The position numbers and the translations under genes are program-made. DNA of 64,000 nucleotides from Allocatelliglobosispora scoriae (GTDB lineage Bacteria > Actinomycetota > Actinomycetes > Mycobacteriales > Micromonosporaceae). The notes under the pieces were generated by a model. That model was not told where the DNA came from. It worked only from the letters and a program-made list of their open reading frames with translations, and made no database searches. The stretch covers positions 1,302,001 through 1,366,000 of the forward strand of contig NZ_JACHMN010000003.1 in the NCBI RefSeq assembly GCF_014204945.1. Direction: 5' to 3'. Positions 46,323 through 54,307 of this stretch are shown here, piece after piece (the first letter of the stretch is position 1; each line of letters starts with the position of its first letter).

Positions 46323-48994
46323 AGGAGAGAGCGCAGTCGGGCGGACTCGGCGGCCCACCTGTCGACACTGGACACGATCAGGTCGCGCTGTTCGGTGCTG
46401 GCCTCGCTGAGCGGCAGACCGGCCATGGCGTTCAGGTAGCCCCGGCAGCGGGCCACGTAGGTGTCGAACACGTCGAGGATCCGCTTCTCCTGCATGACGA
46501 TCGCGTAGCGGTTCTGGACATCCCACCGCTCCCGCTGGATGAGCTGCTCCCAGGTCTCGCCGAAGAGGTCCCACGCCCGCTCGGTGGTGACGACGAAGGC
46601 GATCGCCGCGACGACGGCGCAGCGGCCCAGCTCCAGGGCGACCGCCTCGCGGAGCCCGTCGGGCAGCTCGCCCCGGCGCTCCCGGAATTTCCGCAGCGGT
46701 GCGAAGACCAGCCGCTGCTCGGCCTCGGTCGCCAGCTCGCCCTCGTCGTCGCTGATCCGGACGGCGACGTGGGTTCCCGCCTGCATCAGCAGGATCAGCT
46801 CGTCCTCGAGCGGCAGCACGCCGCCGGCGGTGAAGGCCTCGATGACGCCGACCAGCCCGGCCGCCTCGCCGAAGGGCACGTGCACCGCGTCCATCAGCAT
46901 CTCGGTGAGCCAGGTCCGCTCACGGTCCACCCAGGACGGTCGGGGATTCATCCGGCAGAGGCCGACCAGCATCGTCGCCACGTCGATGAAGGTCTCCTGG
47001 TGCGAGTCCGACGTGGCGCGCGAGCGGAGGATGAAGTAGCGGATCGCGGCGGCCTGCCCGGCGTTCGCGGCGGCCGGTGCGGCGCCCGCGAGCCACTGCC
47101 GATCGTGAATGGCGCTGATGGTGAGGATGCTGTTGTGGAAGTCGTCGTCGGCCTGCGGGGTGGCGAGGGCCTCCCGCACGATCTCGGCGAGCGCGTCGGG
47201 GTAGTCCTGTGCCTCGGAGTCCTCGAGCCACACGGTGATCGCCCGGGAGACCGCCCCCTGGCGTACGCGGGGGTCGGTCGACAGCCGCATCGCCTGCGCC
47301 AGGTAGGGAAAGGCCGGGCGGCAGCTCTGCTCGCCCGCGACCAGGGCGGCGTTGACGACGAGCCCGGCGGTGAACCGTCCGGTGAGCGCCTCGTTGAGGA
47401 CGCGCAGCGCCTCGCTCGGCCGTCCCAGCTGCCACTGCGCGAACGCCACCATGTTCAGCGCCTCGTCCTGCAGCGTCTCCAGGTTCGACGTCGCGGCGAG
47501 CTGGCGGCCGGTCGTGATCACGTCGGACCAGCGGGCCTCGAAGACCCTGCGCTGCATCGTGCACAGGTCGAGCCAGGCACCGAACTCCGGGTGGCCCCGG
47601 CGGACCTCGTCGCTGATCGTGACCTCGCCCCGGTAGGCGAGCTCGCGGATCAGCGGCCAGCAGGACGCGTCCGCGGCCACCTCGGCGGGCGCCTGCCGGC
47701 TCGCCTCGCTGCCGCCCTGCCGGATCACCTCGACCATCGCCAGGACGTGCCGGGCGGGGGCGCGCAGCCCGTCGCCGAGCGTGCCCGAGAGCCGGTATTC
47801 GCGCAGCGCCCGGTAGTGCGCCACCGCCGGGTCATCGGCGGGCAGGGCGGCGAGCCGCTCGTCGTCGGAGGTGTAGAAGTAGCGGCGGGCGAGCTCCGCG
47901 ACGAAACCCACCTCCTGCAGTTCGGCCAGGTCGGCGGTGCCGGGATGCAGGCGGCTGCGCAAATACGCCGTCACCGGCGCCAGCCACGGCGCGGGGCCCT
48001 GGGCGATCCGCGTCAGCGCCTTGCGGGCGATGAGCTCGTCGAGCAGCGGGATCGGCAGCGTGGCGATGGCGTCGGGAGTCCCGTCCAGGGAGCTGCCCGC
48101 CATCCCCGCCACGTACGCGTCGAGCGTGCGGAGCGCCGCCGTCTGGGTCGGCGACGGGATCGGCAGCCGCTCGCCGTTCCTGATGGCGGCTGGCAGCGCC
48201 ACCAGCGATCCCGTGGGCAGCGGCGAGCCGAGGTCGGTGAGCCGCTGGGCATAGGAGTTGGCGAGGTCGATGACGGTCGCCACCGGTGCCGGGGCGAACG
48301 CGGCGTGCATCGCCTGCGCGTCCGGGTCGAGGTCGACGAGGGGCTCCGCGACCCGCCGGGCCGAGGCGGTGTGCGCCGGGCTCGCCAGCAGCTTCGCCGC
48401 GTGGCGCTGCAGCAGCGGGATGCGGGCGGCGTAGCCGGTGGGGGGCAGCTTCTCCAGGAAGGTGAGCATCGTGGCGAGGTCGTCCTTGGACGAGGCGGAC
48501 CACGCCCTGTACCACGCCGCCTCGGATGCCGTGAGCTGCAGGTGATCGAGCCAGCCGGCGGAGCCGAGCATCAACGAGTCGAGGGCCGCGGCGCGGCGGG
48601 CGCCGAGGCTCGCCACCGCGAACGTCGCGGCCGCCGCCTCGACCGGCTCGACCGGCCACTTGCCCTTGACGGTGTCGGCCTTGCGGGCGCTGCTCGCGAT
48701 CCACAGCCGACCGGCCGCGCCGATGACCGCGGGACCGGGGACCGGCGCGGCGGTGTAGGCGTCGAACTGCGCGACCGGGATCGGGGTGATGGTGTCGGGC
48801 TTGACCAGCACCGAGACCGTCCCGCCCGCGTCGCCGATGGCGATGGCGTACTTGGTGAGCAGCCGGCCGCCGATGTTGACGACGCGGCCGATCCGCGGGC
48901 TGCCCGGGTCGGGGCGGGTGAGCGGGGTTGCGCATCGGCTGCAGGGATCACCGGCATTCGCATTGCCGCAGGCACGACACCACTCGCTCGACAT
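46319..48994 (-). CDS. Zinc-ribbon, helical-repeat protein of the Hsp70 operon (function unknown)
   Basis: I do not recognise a named family. The 891-residue protein opens with a zinc ribbon, WCRACGNANAGDPCSRCATPL (four Cys, about 5-25). Residues about 35-110 look like a beta-rich domain (VVNIGGRLLTKYAIAIGDAGGTVSVLVKP). The remaining 780 residues are almost all alpha-helical, with Ala/Leu-rich repeats that resemble a TPR- or HEAT-like solenoid (RWSDVITTGRQLAATSNLETLQDEALNMVAFAQWQLGRPSEALRVLNEAL). It is the first gene of the operon, so the chaperone partners follow from its promoter. A substrate receptor or scaffold for the Hsp70 is a reasonable guess only. Confidence 0.7.
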   Translation of the reverse strand: MSSEWCRACGNANAGDPCSRCATPLTRPDPGSPRIGRVVNIGGRLLTKYAIAIGDAGGTVSVLVKPDTITPIPVAQFDAYTAAPVPGPAVIGAAGRLWIASSARKADTVKGKWPVEPVEAAAATFAVASLGARRAAALDSLMLGSAGWLDHLQLTASEAAWYRAWSASSKDDLATMLTFLEKLPPTGYAARIPLLQRHAAKLLASPAHTASARRVAEPLVDLDPDAQAMHAAFAPAPVATVIDLANSYAQRLTDLGSPLPTGSLVALPAAIRNGERLPIPSPTQTAALRTLDAYVAGMAGSSLDGTPDAIATLPIPLLDELIARKALTRIAQGPAPWLAPVTAYLRSRLHPGTADLAELQEVGFVAELARRYFYTSDDERLAALPADDPAVAHYRALREYRLSGTLGDGLRAPARHVLAMVEVIRQGGSEASRQAPAEVAADASCWPLIRELAYRGEVTISDEVRRGHPEFGAWLDLCTMQRRVFEARWSDVITTGRQLAATSNLETLQDEALNMVAFAQWQLGRPSEALRVLNEALTGRFTAGLVVNAALVAGEQSCRPAFPYLAQAMRLSTDPRVRQGAVSRAITVWLEDSEAQDYPDALAEIVREALATPQADDDFHNSILTISAIHDRQWLAGAAPAAANAGQAAAIRYFILRSRATSDSHQETFIDVATMLVGLCRMNPRPSWVDRERTWLTEMLMDAVHVPFGEAAGLVGVIEAFTAGGVLPLEDELILLMQAGTHVAVRISDDEGELATEAEQRLVFAPLRKFRERRGELPDGLREAVALELGRCAVVAAIAFVVTTERAWDLFGETWEQLIQRERWDVQNRYAIVMQEKRILDVFDTYVARCRGYLNAMAGLPLSEASTEQRDLIVSSVDRWAAESARLRSLL

Positions 48995-49222
48995 TCAGTG
49001 CCCCTTCACTGTCAGTGCTCGGTTAGCTACCCGCTAGCCAACCTCATGGTGGTTCTGTCGGACAGCATCCGGATGGATGAACGTCTACGTCTGAGAGGAT
49101 GGTGGTATCGGATGGTGCGTGACGATTGGCATCCGATCAAGCGGTACGCGACTCGTACACCGCATGGAATTCTGGCTCTATCGGACACTATGTACGGACG
49201 AAGGACCGGGTGACAGCCCAGA
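48995..49222. promoter_or_regulatory. Divergent promoter region with candidate operators, Hsp70 operon / beta-rich protein
   Basis: An inverted repeat ATCGGATG (49107-49114) / CATCCGAT (49130-49137) with 15-nt spacer lies mid-gap. TCGGA recurs at 49059 and 49180, and GTACG-N5-CGTAC is at 49144-49158. I see no HspR (HAIR) or CIRCE element, so heat-shock control of the usual kind is not supported. Confidence 0.45.
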
Positions 49223-50206
49223 ATGACGACGGAAGACGATCGCCCATCGGACACGGGCCTCGCCGACCCACCGGTTGCGGCGCCCGGCCGTCCGACCGCT
49301 GTCCGCCTCGGGGTCTGGTCGGACGGCCGCCCCACGGTCGGACTGGTGACCCCGTCGGCGCTCTACGTGGCGCTGCCGGGGATCGGGCTCGGCCAGACCG
49401 GTCGCGAGGCCTGGCACCGCATCGCCTCCCCGCAGGCGGCGGGCTCGCGGGACCTGGCCCTGGCCATCGGGCCGTCGCGGGGCACCATCGCCTGGTCGGA
49501 CACGGGCGGGGTCCGCGCCGTGGGAATGACCCGCACGCCGGGCGGAGCCGCCGGTCTCGCCCTCGACGAGCCCCGGACGATCGTCCCCGCGGTCGGCACT
49601 GACCAGCCGCGGTACCCGCTCGTCGCGCTCGACGCCGACGGCGTCACCCTCGATCTCGTGTGGACCAGCGATCGGCGGACCCTGCGGCGGGGCGTGATCC
49701 GCCAGTGGCAGCCCGAGGTGACGGTGTCCGACCTCGCCGGGCTGTGCGAGCGCGGCGAGCGCCTGCGCAGCCTGGACGTGGCGCTCGCGACCGACCGGTC
49801 GGCGTGGCTGATGGTGCTGACCGATCGCGGGCGGGTCCTGCTGTCACATTGGAACCTCATGATCGACGATCTCTCGGCCTGGGTGGTCGTGGAGTCGCCG
49901 GTCGATCTCGCCGCCGCCGCGATCGTTCAGCTCGCCGCCGGACCGACCATCATCGCCGGTACGCCGGCCGGCCACCTGATCTCGGTCGACGCGCCGTCGG
50001 CCCACGCGGGTAGGGGTGAGTGGCGCAGCGTGGACCGACCGGTCGAGGTGCCGACCGCACCCGTCCGATCCCTCGCCGCTGCATCGGCCGGCGACGTCGC
50101 CTGGCTGGCCGTGGTGGAGGAGCACGCGACCTGGCTGGCCCGGCTCGACCGGATGGACGAGATCGCGACGGTGGGCCAGAGGCGGGAGCTGTGGCTGGGA
50201 GCCTGA
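49223..50206 (+). CDS. Beta-rich cytoplasmic protein of unknown function, divergent from the Hsp70 operon
   Basis: A 327-residue soluble protein without signal peptide. After a disordered acidic/Pro-rich start, it is a series of short beta strands with recurring patterns (RLGVWSDGRPTVGLVTPSALYVALPG; LALAIGPSRGTIAWSDTGGVRAVGM; PRYPLVALDADGVTLDLVWTSDRRTLRRGVIRQW; RSAWLMVLTDRGRVLLSHWN; GDVAWLAVVEEHATWLARL). Together they suggest a beta-propeller-like fold of about five or six blades. I do not know the family. The shared promoter region hints at a functional tie with the Hsp70 operon. Confidence 0.6.
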   Translation: MTTEDDRPSDTGLADPPVAAPGRPTAVRLGVWSDGRPTVGLVTPSALYVALPGIGLGQTGREAWHRIASPQAAGSRDLALAIGPSRGTIAWSDTGGVRAVGMTRTPGGAAGLALDEPRTIVPAVGTDQPRYPLVALDADGVTLDLVWTSDRRTLRRGVIRQWQPEVTVSDLAGLCERGERLRSLDVALATDRSAWLMVLTDRGRVLLSHWNLMIDDLSAWVVVESPVDLAAAAIVQLAAGPTIIAGTPAGHLISVDAPSAHAGRGEWRSVDRPVEVPTAPVRSLAAASAGDVAWLAVVEEHATWLARLDRMDEIATVGQRRELWLGA

Positions 50207-50231
50207 GCCGCCGTCTCGCCGTTGAGGCACA

Positions 50232-50711
50232 ATGGCGGGCGTGACGCAGACAGCAGCAGAGGTCGTCGAGGCACGCCCCCATCGCGTACGCGTCGTGGCC
50301 TGGATCGCCGCCGCCGCGATCCTGGCGGTCTTCACCGCCGTCGGCACCGCCCTGACCGGGTCGACCGGCGAGGACGGCGCGGCGGTCTTCCGCCCGGGCG
50401 ACCAGGCGGCGATGGTGGGGCTCGGCATCTGCGGCGCCCTCGTCGCGCTCGCCTTCACCCGGCCCCGGGTGCGGGCCGACAGCCACGGGATCACCGTGCG
50501 AAACGTGTTCAGCGACACCCTGTTCCCCTGGTCGGTGGTGCGGGAGATCCGCTTCGACCGGGGTCACCCGTGGGCCAGCCTGGAGCTGGTCAACGACGAC
50601 ACCGTCTCGCTCCTCGCGGTGCAGGCGGCGGACAAGATGCACGCGGTCGTCGCGATCCAGGGGCTGCGGGCGCTGCACGCGGCGGCACAACCTGTGCCGG
50701 TCGAGGGCTGA
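50232..50711 (+). CDS. PH-domain membrane protein
   Basis: A 159-residue protein with two hydrophobic helices (about 22-44 and 62-80) and a C-terminal bacterial PH-like domain: PRVRADSHGITVRNVFSDTLFPWSVVREIRFDRGHPWASLELVNDDTVSLLAVQ. This is the pattern of small actinobacterial 'PH domain-containing' proteins. Starts at an ATG (50232) with an alternative GTG four codons later. Role unknown. It lies 25 bases after the beta-rich protein and is followed by the infC leader. Confidence 0.75.
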   Translation: MAGVTQTAAEVVEARPHRVRVVAWIAAAAILAVFTAVGTALTGSTGEDGAAVFRPGDQAAMVGLGICGALVALAFTRPRVRADSHGITVRNVFSDTLFPWSVVREIRFDRGHPWASLELVNDDTVSLLAVQAADKMHAVVAIQGLRALHAAAQPVPVEG

Positions 50712-51018
50712 GCGCACGTCCCGATTCGCGGCAGCTGATGACCAGCTGGTAAAGTAGCGGCGTCGACCGACCGCCCGCTCGCAGGAGCCGGGTGGTCAGA
50801 CTAAGCGGAGCGCCTGCTCCCACCCATCCGCCCGCGGGCGGCGTGGGTCCGGTCGCCCACTTCACGGCTTCGCGGCCATGCTGTGGGACGTGCGCCGTGT
50901 GCGTAGCGTTTGACCGGTCGAGCGGGCCCAGGCTGCCACCCTAGCGGTGCAGATCCTGGGCCTTCTGCTTTCCGGGTCCCACGCCCACGGTCGACACGGA
51001 CACTATCGAGGAGGCCAC
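50712..51018 (+). promoter_or_regulatory. Long leader of the infC-rpmI-rplT operon
   Basis: No gene is supported here. A -10-like TAAAGT is at 50750-50755. If used, the transcript would have a leader of about 255 nt. The leader contains a strong hairpin, CCGCCCGCGGGCGG (50828-50841), flanked by CCCAC/GTGGG pairing. Such leaders in other bacteria bind L20 or respond to IF3, but I cannot match this one to a known fold. Confidence 0.45.
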
Positions 51019-51630
51019 ATCAGCGTCGAACCACGCATCAACGAGCAGATCCGGGCACGTGAGGTCCGACTGGTCGGTCCTGAGGGTGAGCAGGTGGGCA
51101 TCGTCCCGCTGGAGCGCGCCCTGCAGTTGGCCGCAGATGTCGATCTGGATCTGGTCGAGGTTGCGCCGATGGCACGCCCGCCAGTCTGCAAGCTCATGGA
51201 CTTCGGCAAGTTCAAGTACGAGAGCGCGCTCAAGGCCAGGGAAGCTCGGCGTAACCAGCAGCAGACGGTCATCAAGGAAATGAAGCTCCGGCCGAAGATC
51301 GATCCGCACGACTATGCGACCAAGAAGGGTCACGTGGTGCGGTTCCTGAAGCAGGGCGACAAGGTCAAGGTGACCATCATGTTCCGCGGTCGCGAGCAGA
51401 GCCGTCCGGAGCTGGGTTACCGGCTGCTGACCAGGCTCAGCGACGAGGTCGCGGAGCTGGGCGTGGTGGAGTCCGCGCCGAAGCAGGACGGCCGCAACAT
51501 GATCATGGTGCTTGCTCCCACTCGCAAGCCCGTGCTCAAGCCCACCAAGGGTGATGAGGACGGCTACGAGGGCGGCGACGTCGATGAGACCGTGGCTGAT
51601 GTGACCGACGAGGTCGTGCCCGAGGCGTAA
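51019..51630 (+). CDS. infC: Translation initiation factor IF-3, probably starting at ATC
   Basis: IF-3 binds the 30S subunit and checks start codons. The conserved protein begins (M/I)[30 protein letters not shown] and includes [33 protein letters not shown] and [50 protein letters not shown], followed by an acidic tail: 203 residues in all. No ATG, GTG or TTG lies at the right place. GAGGAGG (51008-51014) sits just before ATC at 51019, so ATC is the likely start, as in the AUU-started E. coli gene, and permits IF-3 autoregulation. An in-frame GTG at 50947 would add 24 unconserved residues. Confidence 0.9.
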   Translation: MSVEPRINEQIRAREVRLVGPEGEQVGIVPLERALQLAADVDLDLVEVAPMARPPVCKLMDFGKFKYESALKAREARRNQQQTVIKEMKLRPKIDPHDYATKKGHVVRFLKQGDKVKVTIMFRGREQSRPELGYRLLTRLSDEVAELGVVESAPKQDGRNMIMVLAPTRKPVLKPTKGDEDGYEGGDVDETVADVTDEVVPEA

Positions 51631-51671
51631 GCCGCACGGCACGATTACCAATTCAGGGGAGAAACTTCGTA

Positions 51672-51866
51672 ATGCCGAAGATGAAGAGCCACACCGGCAT
51701 GGGCAAGCGGGTCAAGCAGACCGGCAGCGGCAAGTGGATCTCCGAGCAGGCTGGCAAGCGCCACCTGCTGGAGGGGAAGACTTCCCGCCGCACCCGCCGC
51801 CTGACGGGCACGGTCGAGGTCGCCAAGACCGAGATCAAGCGCATCAAGAAGCTGCTCGGCCGCTGA
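51672..51866 (+). CDS. rpmI: 50S ribosomal protein L35
   Basis: A 64-residue, very basic ribosomal protein: MPKMKSHTGMGKRVKQTGSGK at the start and RTRRLTGTVEVAKTEIKRIKKLLGR at the end. The ATG follows GGGGAGAAAC. It lies 41 bases after infC and 34 before rplT, in the universal infC-rpmI-rplT order. Confidence 0.97.
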   Translation: MPKMKSHTGMGKRVKQTGSGKWISEQAGKRHLLEGKTSRRTRRLTGTVEVAKTEIKRIKKLLGR

Positions 51867-51900
51867 CGCGGCAGCCACCCAATAGAGGAGACCGAACGAG

Positions 51901-52272
51901 ATGGCACGCGTCAAGCGGGCAGTAAACGCCCAGAAGAAGCGCCGCACCGTCCTGGAGAGCGCAGCCGGTTACCGCGGCCAGCGCTCGCGCCTGTACCGCA
52001 AGGCCAAGGAGCAGATGCTGCACTCGATGCAGTATGCCTACCGGGACCGTCGTGACCGCAAGGGCGACTTCCGGCAGCTCTGGATCCAGCGCATCAACGC
52101 GGCTGCCCGCGCCAACGGCATGACCTACAACCGGCTCATCCAGGGTCTGAAGCTGGCCGAGATCGAGGTGGACCGCAAGATCCTCGCCGAGCTCGCGGTC
52201 AACGAGCCCACGGCGTTCGCCGCGCTGGTCGAGGCCGCCAAGGCCGCCGTCGCCACGCACCAGGCCGCCTGA
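51901..52272 (+). CDS. rplT: 50S ribosomal protein L20
   Basis: L20 is an early 50S assembly protein. The 123-residue chain has [83 protein letters not shown], exactly the family layout with a basic N-terminal tail and a globular C-terminus. The ATG follows AGAGGAG. The SpoU methyltransferase start is 4 bases past its stop. Confidence 0.97.
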   Translation: MARVKRAVNAQKKRRTVLESAAGYRGQRSRLYRKAKEQMLHSMQYAYRDRRDRKGDFRQLWIQRINAAARANGMTYNRLIQGLKLAEIEVDRKILAELAVNEPTAFAALVEAAKAAVATHQAA

Positions 52273-52276
52273 GCAG

Positions 52277-53086
52277 TTGTCCAGTCAACAACCCGGGGTC
52301 GATCCGCCGTTCACCCGGCGGACCCCCCGGGTTGTTGCTGCTATCAAGCTGCAGAAACGCAAGGACCGCGAGCAGGTCGGCCGGTTCCTCGCCGAGGGGC
52401 CGCCCGCGGTCGCGTCGGCGTTGACCCACGGGTCGGTACGCGAGATCTTCGTCACCGCCGACCGCCACGCCGACTATGCCGACTCCGGTCCGCCGGTGTC
52501 GATCGTCACGGATGACGCGATGTCGGCGCTCGCCGAGACCGTCCACCCGCAGGGTGTGGTGGCGGTCTGCGACACCCTCGACGTGCCGCTGCGCACTGCG
52601 CTCGCCCGCGAGCCGAGGCTGGTCGCGGTCGCCGTCGAGATCAACGATCCGGGCAACGCGGGCACGATCCTGCGGACCGCCGACGCCGCCGGTGCCGAGG
52701 TGGTCGTCTTCGCCGGTGCCGCCGTCGACCCCTATAACGGCAAGTGCGTCCGGGCGAGTGCCGGGAGCCTCTTCCACGTCGACGTGGTGCGGGTGCCGGA
52801 CCCCGTCGAGCTGCTCGACGAGCTGCGCGCGGCCGGGCTCCTGACGCTGGCCACCAGCGGTTACGCGGAGCACGACCTGGACGCGCTGCTCGATGCGGGG
52901 CGCCTCGGCGTACCCACCGCCTGGCTCTTCGGTTCGGAGGCCCACGGCCTGGCCGCGCCGGTGCTGGACCGGGCCGAACTGGGCGTGCGGGTGCCGATCC
53001 ACGGGCGGGCGGAGAGCCTGAACCTGGCTGCGGCAGCGGCCGTTTGCCTGTACGCTTCAGCTCGTGCGCAGCGTTCTCCTCTTTAG
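52277..53086 (+). CDS. TrmH/SpoU-family RNA 2'-O-methyltransferase
   Basis: A 269-residue SAM-dependent RNA ribose methylase with an N-terminal L30e-like substrate domain (about 1-105: RVVAAIKLQKRKDREQVGRFLAEGPPAV) and the SPOUT knot domain. SPOUT motifs are INDPGNAGTILRTADAAGA (about 123-141), AWLFGSEAHGL (about 215-225) and IPIHGRAESLNLAAAAAVCLYASAR (about 236-260). The target, 23S rRNA in close relatives, cannot be fixed from sequence. No ATG or GTG suits the N-terminus; TTG at 52277 is the best start. The hairpin at 52286-52337 covers codons 4-20. Confidence 0.85.
   Translation: MSSQQPGVDPPFTRRTPRVVAAIKLQKRKDREQVGRFLAEGPPAVASALTHGSVREIFVTADRHADYADSGPPVSIVTDDAMSALAETVHPQGVVAVCDTLDVPLRTALAREPRLVAVAVEINDPGNAGTILRTADAAGAEVVVFAGAAVDPYNGKCVRASAGSLFHVDVVRVPDPVELLDELRAAGLLTLATSGYAEHDLDALLDAGRLGVPTAWLFGSEAHGLAAPVLDRAELGVRVPIHGRAESLNLAAAAAVCLYASARAQRSPL
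52286..52337 (+). terminator. Large hairpin after rplT, inside the start of the methyltransferase gene
   Basis: CAACAACCCGGGG (52286-52298) pairs perfectly with CCCCGGGTTGTTG (52325-52337), and TCCGCCG/CGGCGGA (52303-52309, 52316-52322) forms an inner stem. It begins 14 bases after the L20 stop, where a terminator is expected, yet lies within codons 4-20 of the next gene, so it may work as an attenuator. Confidence 0.7.
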
Positions 53087-53187
53087 CCAGCCCGCCGGTG
53101 TCGGCGGGCGGCTGAGCTGACGCACCTTCCTCTCCAGCCTCCTTTCGCGCCGGTGGGCCGCGGCCAAGCCGCATGACGCCCCGTCCG

Positions 53188-54306
<1,119 letters not shown>

Positions 54307-54307
54307 G

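Noticed and set aside
50947-51018. 24-residue N-terminal extension of IF-3 from a GTG
   Set aside because: The extension is not like any IF-3 N-terminus, and the ribosome-binding site lies inside it, right before the conserved start.
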